Below, piece by piece: positions 31,860-42,558 of a stretch of DNA of 64,000 nucleotides. The notes under the pieces were generated by a model that was given only the letters and a program-made list of their open reading frames with translations, ran no database searches and had not been told where the DNA came from. Each line of letters begins with the position of its first letter. Position 1 is the stretch's first letter. The stretch lies in NCBI RefSeq assembly GCF_003626975.1, contig NZ_CP032616.1:3100001-3164000 (forward strand). The letters run 5' to 3'. This DNA is from Pseudomonas sp. DY-1 (GTDB lineage: Bacteria; Pseudomonadota; Gammaproteobacteria; Pseudomonadales; Pseudomonadaceae). The position numbers and the translations under genes are program-made.

Positions 31860-32905
31860 CAGTGACTCTCCTGGGCGTTCTGCGCGGCAGGCGGCTGGTT
31901 CGGCACTGCTGGCGAGGGCGTAGCGGCGGGAGCGGCAGGCGCTGCGGGGGGGCTGGTGACCGCTGGTGCCTGGGCTGCCGGAGCGGCCGGGGCAGGCGTG
32001 CCGCCCTGGGCAGGTTGCCCCGCGGCTTCGCGGTCGGCGGCCTCCTGGGCCTTGGCGGCCGCGTTGGCGCGCTCCTCAGGGCTGCGGGTATCGGTGAACA
32101 CCAGCAGCATGTAGCGACTGCGGTTCAGTGCAGCAGTCGGGACGGCACGAACGATAGCGAAAGGCTGGCCGGAGTCATGGATGACTTCCTTGACCGTGGC
32201 TACCGGATAGCCGGCCGGGAAGCGCTGCCCGAGACCGGAGCTCACCAGCAGGTCGCCTTCCTTGATATCGGCCGTGTCCGCCACATGGCGCAGCTCGAGA
32301 CGTTCGGGGTTTCCGGTGCCGCTGGCGATGGCGCGCAGGCCGTTGCGGTTCACCTGTACCGGAATGCTGTGGGTGATATCGGTCAGCAGCAGTACGCGAG
32401 CGGTATACGGCATCACCTCGACCACCTGCCCCATCAGCCCGCGGGCATCGAGCACCGGCTGGCCGAGGAAAACACCGTCCTTCTCGCCCTTGTCGATCAG
32501 GATGCGGTGGGTGAAGGGATTGGGGTCTACGCCGATCAACTCACCGACCAGAACCTTTTCGTCCACCAGGGCGGAGGAGTTGAGCAACTCGCGCAGGCGC
32601 ACGTTCTGTTCGGTGAGGGTCGCCAGTTTCTGTAGGCGACGCTGCATCAACAGGGCTTCGGCCTTGAGTTTCTCGTTCTCGGCAATCAGCGTGCTGCGAC
32701 TGGTGAACTGGTCGCTGACGCCATCCCAGGCACGCACCGGCAGGTCAGCCAACCAATAGAAAGGCGTGAGGACCAGCCCCATCTGGCTGCGCATGGGCTT
32801 GAGGGTGTCGAAACGGGCATCGACCACCATCAGCGCAGCCGAGAGCACGGTGAACACCAGAAGGCGTACGCCGAGCGAAGGTCCCTTGGTGAATAGCGGC
32901 TTGAT
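31859..32905 (-). CDS. mreC: Rod shape-determining protein MreC, apparent ATC start
   Basis: Periplasmic scaffold of the elongasome, linking MreB and MreD to the peptidoglycan synthases. The 348-aa protein has an N-terminal helix, a coiled coil (about 65-105), a MreC beta domain and an Ala/Pro-rich tail (last ~65 residues). The conserved N-terminus (KPLFTKGPSLGVRLLV) has no ATG, GTG or TTG in front of it before an in-frame stop at 32915-32917. An ATC codon at 32903-32905 lies six bases after AGGAG, so I start there. The next usable codon is GTG at 32857, which would cut into the membrane helix and has no Shine-Dalgarno. Confidence 0.8.
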   Translation of the reverse strand: MKPLFTKGPSLGVRLLVFTVLSAALMVVDARFDTLKPMRSQMGLVLTPFYWLADLPVRAWDGVSDQFTSRSTLIAENEKLKAEALLMQRRLQKLATLTEQNVRLRELLNSSALVDEKVLVGELIGVDPNPFTHRILIDKGEKDGVFLGQPVLDARGLMGQVVEVMPYTARVLLLTDITHSIPVQVNRNGLRAIASGTGNPERLELRHVADTADIKEGDLLVSSGLGQRFPAGYPVATVKEVIHDSGQPFAIVRAVPTAALNRSRYMLLVFTDTRSPEERANAAAKAQEAADREAAGQPAQGGTPAPAAPAAQAPAVTSPPAAPAAPAATPSPAVPNQPPAAQNAQESH

Positions 32906-32926
32906 GGCCCGCTCCTATGGCTAAGC

Positions 32927-33987
<1,061 letters not shown>

Positions 33988-34193
33988 CTAGGCAACGCGT
34001 GGGTAAAAAAGTGCGGCAAACTCTAACAATGACAGGGATTTTGGGCAAGGCGCCGATATGTTAAATTGCCTGTTTTTCCGGGCCAGCAAGGCCCATCATC
34101 GCGGCCTTTGACCGCCCGTTCGCAGCACCGTTCCCCGCTCGATTCCCGCACGGTCGACTGCCCACGCACGCCGCTTCTAGTTGGAGACCCCCG

Positions 34194-34481
34194 ATGGCGC
34201 TTGAACGCTCCGACGTGGAAAAAATCGCCCATCTCGCCCGACTGGGCCTGAACGAGGCCGATATCCCGCGTACCACCGAGACCCTGAACAACATCCTCGG
34301 CCTGATCGACGCCATGCAAGCGGTTGATACCGACGGTATCGAACCCATGGCCCACCCCCTCGACGCCACCCAGCGCCTGCGCGCCGATAGCGTCACCGAG
34401 GAAAATCGTCGCGATGCCTACCAGGCCATTGCGCCGGCCGTCGAGAACGGTCTGTACCTCGTGCCCAAAGTCATCGAATAA
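34194..34481 (+). CDS. gatC: Glu-tRNA(Gln)/Asp-tRNA(Asn) amidotransferase subunit C
   Basis: Small structural subunit (95 aa) that wraps GatA and GatB. It shows [18 protein letters not shown] and the [14 protein letters not shown] segment. Preceded by a good ribosome-binding site (TTGGAG) and followed after 14 bases by gatA. Confidence 0.94.
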   Translation: MALERSDVEKIAHLARLGLNEADIPRTTETLNNILGLIDAMQAVDTDGIEPMAHPLDATQRLRADSVTEENRRDAYQAIAPAVENGLYLVPKVIE

Positions 34482-34495
34482 GGAAAGGGTTTCCC

Positions 34496-35947
34496 ATGCA
34501 TCAACTGACCCTCGCCGAGATCGCCCGCGGCCTTGCCGCCAAGGAATTCTCCGCTGAAGAGCTGACCCGCGGCCTGCTCGCGCGCATCCACCAGCTCGAT
34601 CCGCAATTGAACAGCTTCATCAGCATCACCGACGAACCGGCCATCGAACAGGCGAAGGCAGCCGACGCACGGCGCTCCGCCGGTGAGCAAGGCGCCCTGC
34701 TCGGCGCGCCGATCGCCCACAAGGACCTGTTTTGCACCGAAGGCGTGCTGACCAGCTGCGCCTCGAAGATTCTCAGCGGCTTCAAGGCTCCCTACGACGC
34801 CACCGTGGTCGCCCGCCTCAAAGCCGCCGGCGCGGTCAGCCTCGGCAAGCTGAACATGGACGAGTTCGCCATGGGCTCCTCCAACGAATCCAGCCACTAC
34901 GGCGCGGTGAAGAACCCCTGGGCGCTGGACCGCGTTCCCGGCGGCTCCTCTGGTGGCTCCGCCGCGGCTGTCGCCGCGCGCCTGGTGCCCGCTGCCACCG
35001 GCACCGACACTGGCGGTTCGATTCGCCAGCCGGCCGCCTTCACCAACCTCACCGGCATCAAGCCCACCTACGGCCGGGTTTCCCGCTGGGGCATGATCGC
35101 CTACGCCTCCAGCCTCGATCAGGGCGGACCGCTGGCCCGCACCGCCGAGGACTGCGCGCTGATGCTGGGCGCCATCGCCGGCTTCGATCCGAAGGACTCC
35201 ACCAGCGTCGACCAGCCGGTGGATGACTACCTGGCCGGCCTGAACCAGCCGCTGGCCGGCCTGCGCATCGGCCTGCCGAAGGAGTATTTCGGTGCAGGCC
35301 TCGACAGCCGCATCGCCGACGCGGTGATGGCCGTGGTCGAAGAGCTGAAGAAGCTCGGTGCCACCGTCAAGGAAATCAGCCTGCCGAACATGCAGCACGC
35401 CATCCCGGCGTACTACGTGATCGCGCCGGCGGAAGCCTCCTCCAACCTGTCGCGTTTCGACGGCGTGCGCTTCGGCTATCGCTGCGAGAACCCGCAGAAC
35501 CTGGAAGACCTGTACAAGCGCTCCCGCGCCGAAGGCTTTGGCGCCGAAGTGAAGCGTCGCATCATGGTCGGCACCTACGCCCTGTCGGCCGGCTACTACG
35601 ACGCCTACTACCTGAAGGCACAGAAGATCCGCCGCCTGATCAAGAATGACTTCATCAGCGCCTTCAATGAGGTCGACGTGATCCTCGGCCCGACTACGCC
35701 GAACCCGGCCTGGAAACTCGGCGAGAAAAACAACGACCCGGTCGCACAGTACCTGGAAGATATCTACACCATCACCGCCAACCTGGCGGGCGTGCCGGGA
35801 CTCTCCATGCCTGCCGGCTTCATCGATGGCCTGCCGGTCGGCGTGCAGCTGCTGGCGCCCTACTTCCAGGAAAGCCGCCTGCTCAACGTCGCCCACCAGT
35901 ACCAGCAAGCGACTGACTGGCACAAACGCGCTCCGGCCGGCTTCTAA
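34496..35947 (+). CDS. gatA: Glu-tRNA(Gln)/Asp-tRNA(Asn) amidotransferase subunit A
   Basis: Amidase subunit that frees ammonia from glutamine, 483 aa. The Ser-cisSer-Lys triad is present: Lys in PIAHKDLF, the Ser pair in [15 protein letters not shown] and [13 protein letters not shown]. With GatB and GatC it corrects misacylated tRNA in organisms that lack GlnRS or AsnRS. Confidence 0.96.
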   Translation: MHQLTLAEIARGLAAKEFSAEELTRGLLARIHQLDPQLNSFISITDEPAIEQAKAADARRSAGEQGALLGAPIAHKDLFCTEGVLTSCASKILSGFKAPYDATVVARLKAAGAVSLGKLNMDEFAMGSSNESSHYGAVKNPWALDRVPGGSSGGSAAAVAARLVPAATGTDTGGSIRQPAAFTNLTGIKPTYGRVSRWGMIAYASSLDQGGPLARTAEDCALMLGAIAGFDPKDSTSVDQPVDDYLAGLNQPLAGLRIGLPKEYFGAGLDSRIADAVMAVVEELKKLGATVKEISLPNMQHAIPAYYVIAPAEASSNLSRFDGVRFGYRCENPQNLEDLYKRSRAEGFGAEVKRRIMVGTYALSAGYYDAYYLKAQKIRRLIKNDFISAFNEVDVILGPTTPNPAWKLGEKNNDPVAQYLEDIYTITANLAGVPGLSMPAGFIDGLPVGVQLLAPYFQESRLLNVAHQYQQATDWHKRAPAGF

Positions 35948-35973
35948 GCCATGGCAACGCCATGCGTCCTTTT

Positions 35974-36020
35974 CCCCTCTCCCTCCAGGGAGAGGGTGGC
36001 CCGAAGGGGCGGGAGAGGGA
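35974..36020. repeat. Palindromic repeat in the gatA-gatB spacer
   Basis: The 10-bp arms CCCTCTCCCT (35975-35984) and AGGGAGAGGG (35987-35996) are perfect, and a further GGGAGAGGG follows. Related CCCTCTCC units occur near 46030 and 57940. It is an extragenic repeat inside an operon; it could stabilise or attenuate the transcript. Confidence 0.7.
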
Positions 36021-36055
36021 CTGCTCAGGCACAGCAGGATTGAGGAACACCACAA

Positions 36056-37501
36056 ATGCAATGGGAAACCGTCATCGGGCTGGAAATTCATGCCCAGCTC
36101 AGCACCCAATCGAAGATTTTCTCCGGCAGCGCCACCACCTTCGGCGCCGAGCCAAACACCCAGGCCAGCCTGGTTGACCTCGGCATGCCCGGCACCCTGC
36201 CGGTGCTGAACGCGGAAGCGGTTCGCATGGCCTGCAAGTTCGGCCTGGCCATCGACGCCGAAATCGCCGAGAAGAACGTCTTCGCCCGCAAGAACTACTT
36301 CTATCCGGATCTGCCCAAGGGCTACCAGACCAGCCAGATGGACCTGCCGATTGTCGGCAAGGGCTTCCTCGACATCACGCTGGAAGACGGCACCGTCAAG
36401 CGCATCGGTATTACCCGCGCGCACCTGGAAGAAGACGCCGGCAAGAGCCTGCATGAAGACTTCCACGGCATGAGCGGCATCGACCTGAACCGTGCCGGCA
36501 CGCCGCTGCTGGAAATCGTTTCCGAGCCGGATATCCGCAGTGCCAAGGAAGCGGTGGCCTACGTCAAGGCCATCCACGCCCTGGTTCGCTACCTGGGCAT
36601 CTGTGACGGCAACATGGCCGAAGGCTCCCTGCGCTGCGACTGCAACGTGTCGGTTCGCCCGAAAGGCCAGGCTGCGTTCGGCACTCGCGCCGAGATCAAG
36701 AACGTCAACTCGTTCCGCTTCATCGAAAAGGCCATCAACCACGAGATCCAGCGTCAGATCGAGCTGATCGAGGATGGTGGCAAGGTGATACAGGAAACTC
36801 GCCTGTACGACCCGAACAAGGACGAAACCCGCTCCATGCGCGGCAAGGAAGAAGCCAACGACTACCGTTACTTCCCCTGCCCCGACCTGCTGCCGGTGAT
36901 GATCGAGCAGAGCTTCCTCGATGAAGTCCGCAGCCAGCTGCCTGAGCTCCCGAATCAGAAGCGCGAGCGTTTCCAGAGCGAGTTCGGCCTGTCTGCCTAC
37001 GACGCCAGTGTGCTCTCCGCAAGCCGTGAAATGGCCGATTACTTCGAGGCCGTATTCAAGGCCTGCGGTGACGCCAAGCTCGCCGCGAACTGGGTAATGG
37101 TCGAATTGGCCAGCCTGCTCAACAAGGAAGGCCTGGAGATTGAGCAGTCTCCGGTTTCCGCCGAGCAGTTGGGCGGCATGATCCTGCGCATCAAGGACAA
37201 CACCATCTCCGGCAAGATCGCCAAGATGGTCTTCGAAGCCATGGCCGCAGGCGAAGGTTCCGCCGACGAGATCATCGAGAAGAAAGGTCTGAAGCAGGTC
37301 ACCGACAGCGGCGCCATCGAATCCATGCTGGACGAAGTGTTGGCCGCCAACGCTGCTCAGGTCGAACAGTACCGCGCCAGCGACGAAGCCAAGCGCGCGA
37401 AGATGTTCGGCTTCTTCGTCGGCCAGGCCATGAAGGCGTCCAAGGGCAAGGCCAACCCTGGCCAGGTGAACGATTTGCTCAAGAAGAAGCTCGAAGGTTG
37501 A
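36056..37501 (+). CDS. gatB: Glu-tRNA(Gln)/Asp-tRNA(Asn) amidotransferase subunit B
   Basis: Binds the misacylated tRNA and amidates it, 481 aa. The N-terminal signature is [21 protein letters not shown], the metal/kinase region contains [15 protein letters not shown], and the C-terminus is the helical YqeY-like tail domain. The last gene of gatCAB; a terminator follows. Confidence 0.96.
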   Translation: MQWETVIGLEIHAQLSTQSKIFSGSATTFGAEPNTQASLVDLGMPGTLPVLNAEAVRMACKFGLAIDAEIAEKNVFARKNYFYPDLPKGYQTSQMDLPIVGKGFLDITLEDGTVKRIGITRAHLEEDAGKSLHEDFHGMSGIDLNRAGTPLLEIVSEPDIRSAKEAVAYVKAIHALVRYLGICDGNMAEGSLRCDCNVSVRPKGQAAFGTRAEIKNVNSFRFIEKAINHEIQRQIELIEDGGKVIQETRLYDPNKDETRSMRGKEEANDYRYFPCPDLLPVMIEQSFLDEVRSQLPELPNQKRERFQSEFGLSAYDASVLSASREMADYFEAVFKACGDAKLAANWVMVELASLLNKEGLEIEQSPVSAEQLGGMILRIKDNTISGKIAKMVFEAMAAGEGSADEIIEKKGLKQVTDSGAIESMLDEVLAANAAQVEQYRASDEAKRAKMFGFFVGQAMKASKGKANPGQVNDLLKKKLEG

Positions 37502-37515
37502 AACACCCTTTGAGG

Positions 37516-37541
37516 ACGCCGGGCATGCCCGGCGTTTTCTT
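37516..37541 (+). terminator. Rho-independent terminator of gatCAB
   Basis: Perfect palindrome ACGCCGGGCA / TGCCCGGCGT followed by TTTTCTT. Confidence 0.85.
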
Positions 37542-37557
37542 GTCCGAGGCATGCACG

Positions 37558-37947
37558 ATGTTTCGATCCCTGCTCTGGGTTCCCACGTTCGCTCTTGTGC
37601 TTGCTGGCTGCAGCACGAGCCCTTTCGGTAGTGGCAATGGAGAAAGCGGCCATGGCTATCGCGCCGAAGGCAAGGCGTCCTATTACGGTTCCCGGCACCA
37701 TGGCAAGCGCACTGCAAGCGGCGAGCGCTTCGACCAACACGCCCTCACTGCCGCTCACCGCACCTTGCCTTTCGGTAGCCGGGTCAAGGTGACCAACCTG
37801 AACAACGACCGCACGGTGGTGGTTCGCATCAACGATCGCGGCCCACATGTCCGTGGCCGGATCATCGACCTGTCGCGCGAGGCTGCCGAACGGCTGGGCA
37901 TGCTGCGGGCCGGCGTGGCACCCGTGCGCGTGGAATCCCTCGACTGA
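37558..37947 (+). CDS. RlpA-like double-psi beta-barrel lipoprotein
   Basis: Septal-ring-lytic-transglycosylase-like protein of 129 aa. It has a lipoprotein signal with lipobox LAGC (Cys about residue 18) and one DPBB domain: [20 protein letters not shown], with the conserved catalytic-type Asp in [18 protein letters not shown]. It lacks the SPOR domain of full RlpA. It probably acts on peptidoglycan or is a structural relative. The ATG at 37558 begins the signal peptide; the longer frame runs through the gatB terminator. Confidence 0.82.
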   Translation: MFRSLLWVPTFALVLAGCSTSPFGSGNGESGHGYRAEGKASYYGSRHHGKRTASGERFDQHALTAAHRTLPFGSRVKVTNLNNDRTVVVRINDRGPHVRGRIIDLSREAAERLGMLRAGVAPVRVESLD

Positions 37948-37960
37948 CTGGAGAATCACA

Positions 37961-38338
37961 ATGAGCGAAGAACGCAAATCCGGCCTGCAGGTGCGCCGGG
38001 AAGTCATGGGCGACGCCTTCGTCGACCGCGCCCTGGGCAATGCCACCGAGTTCACCCAACCGCTGCAGGACTTCGTCAACGAGCATGCCTGGGGCGGCGT
38101 ATGGAACCGCGAAGGGCTGCCGCGCAAGACCCGCAGCCTGATTACCCTTGCTGCCCTCACCGCACTGAAGTGCCCGCAAGAACTGAAAGGCCACGTGCGG
38201 GGCGCACTGAACAATGGCTGCACGGTCGAGGAAATTCGCGAAGCGCTGCTGCACTGCGCCGTCTACGCCGGCGTTCCCGCCGCTATCGACGCCTTCCGCG
38301 CTGCCCAGGAAGTCATCGACGACTACCAGAAGGCTTGA
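37961..38338 (+). CDS. Carboxymuconolactone decarboxylase-family protein
   Basis: Protein of 125 aa similar to PcaC (4-carboxymuconolactone decarboxylase). The CMD core is clear (LPRKTRSLITLAALTAL, then HVRGALNNGCTVEEIREALLHCAVYAGVPA). No other protocatechuate genes are nearby, so the substrate is unproven; a peroxidatic CMD role is less likely because the CxxC motif is absent. Confidence 0.78.
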   Translation: MSEERKSGLQVRREVMGDAFVDRALGNATEFTQPLQDFVNEHAWGGVWNREGLPRKTRSLITLAALTALKCPQELKGHVRGALNNGCTVEEIREALLHCAVYAGVPAAIDAFRAAQEVIDDYQKA

Positions 38339-38343
38339 TCCCC

Positions 38344-38364
38344 CCTCGCCCGCTTCGAGGTTTT
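38344..38364 (+). terminator. Terminator after the CMD gene
   Basis: Stem CCTCG / CGAGG followed by TTTT, between convergent genes. Confidence 0.5.
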
Positions 38365-38390
38365 CATCCGGACCACCTCCAAACTGGCTC

Positions 38391-39332
38391 TCAGATCCAG
38401 CCCGCCCACTGCAACACGAACAGCCCGATATTGGTAGTTACAACTGCCGCCAGGGTAGTCATCACGATGATGGCCGCTGCCAGTTCGTGGTTGGCGTTCA
38501 CCGCGCGGGCCATGACGAAGCTTGCCGCAGCGGTCGGGCTGGCGAAGTAGAGGAACAGGATCGCCAGGTCCGCCTCGCGGAACCCGCACAGCCAGGCGCC
38601 GCAGGTCGCCAGGATCGGCAGCCAGACCATCTTCATCAGACTGGCGCTGACCGCGATCTTGCCGCTGGAACGCAGGGAAGCCAGCGACAGGGTGCCGCCG
38701 ATGCAGATCAGCGCCAGCGGCAGGGTCATCTGTGCGAAGTACTCGCCCGACGTCATCAGCCATTTCGGCAGCGGCAATTGCCAGTAGGCGACCGGAACGG
38801 CTGCCAGCACACCGATGATCAGAGGGTTGCTGATGATGCTTCTGGCAAGGCTCAGCGGGTCGCTCTTGGCATTCGGACTGTAGATCGCCAGTACGATCGA
38901 AGAGAGCGTGTTGTAGCTGAGGATCACTACCGCGCCGAGGATGCTACCCACCGACAGGCCGTAGTCGCCGTACATGCTGGTGGCCAGGGCCAGGCCGATG
39001 ATGCCGTTGTTGCCGCGGAAGGCGCCCTGCGTGTAGATGCCGCGATCCTCTGCCGGGCAGCGCAGGATCGCCCAGCCCCAGCCGATCAGGAAACAGACGA
39101 TGGTCGCCGCAACGAAATAGGCGATGAGCGCCGGCTGCAACGCCGTGCGCAGGTCCGCCTGGACGATCCCGAGGAACAGCAGCGTCGGCATCGTGCCCTT
39201 GAACACCAGTGACGATGCAGTGTTGACGAAGGAATCGTCGATCCAGCCGAGGCGCTTGAGACCCACGCCCAGGAACAGCATGGAGAACACCGGAGCGGTG
39301 ATGCTGAGGGTCTGCTGAACGACGGCGAGCAT
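38391..39332 (-). CDS. AEC-family auxin-efflux-type transporter
   Basis: Membrane carrier of 313 aa with about ten hydrophobic segments, of the AEC (auxin efflux carrier, mdcF/YwkB-like) family. The N-terminus TAPVFSMLFLGVGLKRLGWI and central GNNGIIGLALATSMYG are typical. Members move malonate, malate or similar anions. No neighbouring catabolic gene points to a substrate. Confidence 0.82.
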   Translation of the reverse strand: MLAVVQQTLSITAPVFSMLFLGVGLKRLGWIDDSFVNTASSLVFKGTMPTLLFLGIVQADLRTALQPALIAYFVAATIVCFLIGWGWAILRCPAEDRGIYTQGAFRGNNGIIGLALATSMYGDYGLSVGSILGAVVILSYNTLSSIVLAIYSPNAKSDPLSLARSIISNPLIIGVLAAVPVAYWQLPLPKWLMTSGEYFAQMTLPLALICIGGTLSLASLRSSGKIAVSASLMKMVWLPILATCGAWLCGFREADLAILFLYFASPTAAASFVMARAVNANHELAAAIIVMTTLAAVVTTNIGLFVLQWAGWI

Positions 39333-39396
39333 GGCGAACCTTGGCGGAGGGAATAGTTAGGCGGCTAAGGATACCAAGGGCGGAAAGGAAATTACC

Positions 39397-39426
39397 TTGT
39401 GGGGGCGAATTCACTCACCCCCACAA
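39397..39426. repeat. REP-like hairpin downstream of roxR
   Basis: Perfect 9-bp stem TTGTGGGGG / CCCCCACAA around GAATTCACTC, a variant of the window's TGTAGGAGCGAATTCATTCGC repeat. It may end roxSR transcription. Confidence 0.65.
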
Positions 39427-39444
39427 AGAGCGAGCAATGAAGGG

Positions 39445-40005
39445 TCAGCGGCGCACGGGACGCTTCTGCAGCTTGCGCTGCAAGGTCCGGCGGTGCATGC
39501 CCAAGGCACGGGCGGTGGCGGAGATGTTGCCATCATGCTCGGCCAGCACACGCTGGATGTGCTCCCACTGCAGGCGGTCCACCGACATCGGGTTTTCCGG
39601 CACCAGGCTGTCCAGGTCGGCATGCTCGGAGAGCAGCGCGGTCAGAACGTCGTCGGCGTCGGCAGGCTTGCACAGGTAGTTGGTGGCACCGCGCTTGATG
39701 GCTTCCACAGCGGTGGCGATGCTCGAATAGCCGGTGAGGATCACCACGCGCATCTCCGCATCCAGCTCGAGCAGCTTGGGCAGCAGCACCAGGCCGGAAT
39801 CGCCGTCCATCTTCAGGTCCAGCACGGCGTAGTCGGGCAGGTCGTCCTTGGCCAGCAGCAGGCCTTCTTCGGCGGAGCCCGCGACCGTTACGCGCAGCCC
39901 GCGGCGGGCCATGGCCCGGGCCATCACGCGGGTGAAGGTGGCATCATCGTCCACCAGCAGCAGATGGGGTTGTTCTTCGCCTTCGATCAGGGGTTCGTCA
40001 GTCAT
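39445..40005 (-). CDS. roxR: Redox response regulator RoxR
   Basis: RegA/PrrA-type regulator of 186 aa. The receiver domain has the phospho-acceptor Asp (about residue 63, VLDLKMDGD) and Lys (NYLCKPADADD). The C-terminal Fis-type helix-turn-helix is NISATARALGMHRRTLQRKL. In P. aeruginosa RoxR activates the cyanide-insensitive oxidase and other respiratory genes. Follows roxS after 24 bases. Confidence 0.93.
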   Translation of the reverse strand: MTDEPLIEGEEQPHLLLVDDDATFTRVMARAMARRGLRVTVAGSAEEGLLLAKDDLPDYAVLDLKMDGDSGLVLLPKLLELDAEMRVVILTGYSSIATAVEAIKRGATNYLCKPADADDVLTALLSEHADLDSLVPENPMSVDRLQWEHIQRVLAEHDGNISATARALGMHRRTLQRKLQKRPVRR

Positions 40006-40029
40006 CTCGCTTCCTCTTCGTCAAGGCAC

Positions 40030-41286
40030 TCAGGCGACGCCGTAACTGCGCGGCAGGCGCAACTCAGTCAGGGTGCCGCCTTCTTCATGGTTATAAAGTT
40101 TAACCGTACCGCCGGCACGGGTAACGCTGGCCTGGCTCAGGAACAGACCAAGACCGAAACCCTTGCCCTTGGTGGTAAAGAATGGCCGCCCCAGTTGCTC
40201 GGCAATAGCCAGGGGGACGCCGGCGCCATGGTCGCGGATGGTCAGTACCATCCACTGGTGGTCCCAGTTGACGCGAATGTCGAGCTTTTCCGGGCAGGCA
40301 TCGGCGGCGTTGTTTAGCAGGTTCAGCAATGCCTGGGACAGGTCTGCCGGCGGTTTCAACCGGGGCGCCACGCCAAGTCCCATGCACTGGTAGCGGTAGG
40401 TGGCTTCCGGACGCATCAGGTGCCAGCGGTTGAGGGTGACTTCCAGCCACTCGATCACCGACTGTTCCACCACCGCCTGGCGACGATCAGCTTCGGCAGC
40501 ACGCACCAAGTGCTGCAAGGTGTCCTTGCATAGCATCACCTGCTCCTGCAACAGGGCCAGGTCGTCCTGCAGGCTGGGCTTGTCGCCATGCTCCTGGCGC
40601 AGCTCCTTGAGTAGCACGCTCATGGTCGCCAGCGGGGTGCCCAGCTCGTGGGCAGCGCCAGCGGCCTGGGTGGCCACGGCCAGCAACTGCTGGTCGCGCA
40701 TGCTTTCTTCACGGCGCACCGCCTGCAACTGGTCCTGTCGACGCAGTTCGTCGGCCATGCGGGCGACGAAGAAGGTGATCAGCGCCGCCGCCAGGGCAAA
40801 GCTCAGCCACATGCCGTAAATCAGCAGGGACTCACGCTGGCCAGTAGGCATCTCCAACGGATGGAACAACACCAGCAGCAGGGTGTACGCCGCCAACGCG
40901 AGACCGGAGAGGGTCAGGGTGTAGAGCCAGGGCAGGGTCGCCGCGGCGATGGTCAGCGGCACCAGGTAATAGGAAACGAAGGGGTTGGTGGAGCCCCCCG
41001 AGAAGTACAGCAGCACACTGTGGATAACCAGGTCGAAGCCGAGTTGGACGGAGTACTCCAGCTCCGTCACCGGCCAGGGGCCGCGCAGACGCAAGGCCGT
41101 GCCGACGCAAAGTACCAGCGAGACCCCGAGAGTCAGGCTCAGAGCGATCCAGGGCAATTGCAGCAGCTGGGCCTTGTAGGCAAGTCCTACCGAACCGGCC
41201 TGGGCGGCCAGGACGAGGATGCGAATCAGGGTCAGCCGCAGTAGGTTCTGGCGGCTGGCAGACAGAAGTTGTACGGGTTCTAGCAT
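40030..41286 (-). CDS. roxS: Redox sensor histidine kinase RoxS
   Basis: RegB/PrrB-type membrane kinase of 418 aa with about six N-terminal helices. The quinone-sensing motif GGSTNPF (about residues 97-103) lies in the membrane region. The H-box AAHELGTPLATMS carries His at about 213, followed by N, G1 and G2 ATP-binding boxes (LLNNAADACPE, DHGAGVP, GFGLGLFLS). The ATG at 41286 (MLEPVQLL) is used; the longer frame runs into repeats. Confidence 0.92.
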   Translation of the reverse strand: MLEPVQLLSASRQNLLRLTLIRILVLAAQAGSVGLAYKAQLLQLPWIALSLTLGVSLVLCVGTALRLRGPWPVTELEYSVQLGFDLVIHSVLLYFSGGSTNPFVSYYLVPLTIAAATLPWLYTLTLSGLALAAYTLLLVLFHPLEMPTGQRESLLIYGMWLSFALAAALITFFVARMADELRRQDQLQAVRREESMRDQQLLAVATQAAGAAHELGTPLATMSVLLKELRQEHGDKPSLQDDLALLQEQVMLCKDTLQHLVRAAEADRRQAVVEQSVIEWLEVTLNRWHLMRPEATYRYQCMGLGVAPRLKPPADLSQALLNLLNNAADACPEKLDIRVNWDHQWMVLTIRDHGAGVPLAIAEQLGRPFFTTKGKGFGLGLFLSQASVTRAGGTVKLYNHEEGGTLTELRLPRSYGVA

Positions 41287-41629
41287 GTGCACTCCCAGGA
41301 ATCGCCGGAGTATAACCAAGGCACACCTCGGCCCGCCTCTGTGCGGCAACTCGCCGCAGTGAGTCCACGCCGGGGCGGCAATGGAACTTCTGTAGGAGCG
41401 AACCCATTCGCCAAGGAAGGCGCAGCTGCCCCCTCGACTTCCCAGGGCAGACCTGCGGCCTGCCTGGCGAATGAACTCCCCCACAATCAGAAAGCCAGCA
41501 TTGGCTGGAACAACCGTCCCGATTTCTGGTCAATTTGCGTCGCCGTTAACCCGAATGGCCGTTTACCCTCGTCCAATACGGAGAAACACCGCGCAACCCG
41601 CGCGGAAACCTGTCCCACAAGGAGTCGTC
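41287..41629. other. roxS / SIMPL divergent spacer with REPIN
   Basis: 343 bases without a gene. About 41391-41486 holds two oppositely oriented REP copies (TGTAGGAGCGAACCCATTCGCC and the inverse GGCGAATGAACTCCCCCACA), a REPIN. The rest must carry the divergent promoters; I see no clear -35/-10 pair. Confidence 0.6.
41391..41486. repeat. REPIN (inverted pair of REP sequences)
   Basis: Left unit TGTAGGAGCGAACCCATTCG and an inverted, diverged copy ending CCCCCACAA, with CTGCGGCCTGCC-type sequence between them. Such pairs are the mobile unit dispersed by RAYT transposases; none is encoded here. Confidence 0.6.
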
Positions 41630-42346
41630 ATGCCCAAGTTCACTCGCCTCGCCGCCGCCCTTGCCCTTTGCGCCGCCAGCCTTGGCAGCCTCTCGGCCCA
41701 GGCGGCCGACGATGTGCACTACAACCAGGTAGCCGTACGTGCCGAGGTCAGCCAGGAAGTGGCCCATGACCTGATGCACGTCACTCTTTATAGCGAGTCG
41801 CAGAACACCGACCCGGCCAAGCTCGCCGACGAGATCACCCGCACCCTCAACGCCGCCGTGGAAAAGGCCCGCAAGGCCAAGGGCGTGACCGTCAGCCTGG
41901 GCAGCCGCAACAGCTACCCGGTGTACGACGAGAAAGGCCAGAAGATCACCGCCTGGCGCGAGCGCGCGGAACTTCGCCTGGAGAGTGCCGACTTCGCCAC
42001 CCTGTCCCAGCTCAGCGCCGATATGCTGGGTGACCTGAAGATGGCGGGGATGAACTTCAGCATCGCCGAGAAGACCCGCAAGACCCACGAAGACGATCTG
42101 ATCAAACAGGCCGTGGACGCCTTTAAAGCCCGCGCACAACTGGCTACCGACGCCCTCGGCGGCAAGGGCTACAAGCTGGTCAACCTGAGCCTGAACAGCG
42201 CCGGCTTCCAGCCGCCACAGCCGATCATGATGCGTGCCATGGCTGCCAAGGGTTACGCCGATGGCGCCGCCGCCCCCGAGATCGAAGCCGGCACCAGCCG
42301 CGTCAGCGTCAGTGCAGACGGCACCATCGAAGTGCAGATGCCCTGA
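41630..42346 (+). CDS. SIMPL-domain (DUF541) periplasmic protein
   Basis: Exported protein of 238 aa with a signal peptide cleaved near SAQA. The SIMPL domain is seen in QVAVRAEVSQEVAHDLM, VTVSLGSRNSYPVYDEKG and the C-terminal EIEAGTSRVSVSADGTIEVQ. Function is unclear; E. coli YggE relatives are linked to oxidative stress. ATG at 41630 chosen for the signal peptide and a GGAG upstream. Confidence 0.8.
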   Translation: MPKFTRLAAALALCAASLGSLSAQAADDVHYNQVAVRAEVSQEVAHDLMHVTLYSESQNTDPAKLADEITRTLNAAVEKARKAKGVTVSLGSRNSYPVYDEKGQKITAWRERAELRLESADFATLSQLSADMLGDLKMAGMNFSIAEKTRKTHEDDLIKQAVDAFKARAQLATDALGGKGYKLVNLSLNSAGFQPPQPIMMRAMAAKGYADGAAAPEIEAGTSRVSVSADGTIEVQMP

Positions 42347-42558
42347 TCAGGCGCTGGGCGCTGCCGTTTGCGGGGCTGCGCCCTCCCCTCGCCCGCGGCC
42401 TGGATTTGCAGAATTGCGACAAGGCCTTACAGCTTTATTCCACCTACTACACTCTTTCCGGTCCAGCTATTGCGTCGGGCATATGCCCTGCATAGCTTCT
42501 CGCAAGGCCCTCACAAAGGGCCCCTCAAGATGACAAACAGAATAAACATGAGGTCAAC

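Noticed and set aside
34418..37717. 1099-codon open frame antisense to gatA-gatB
   Set aside because: A mirror of GC-rich codon use in the sense genes; composition is low-complexity, it has no recognisable domain, and the sense strand encodes conserved GatA and GatB.
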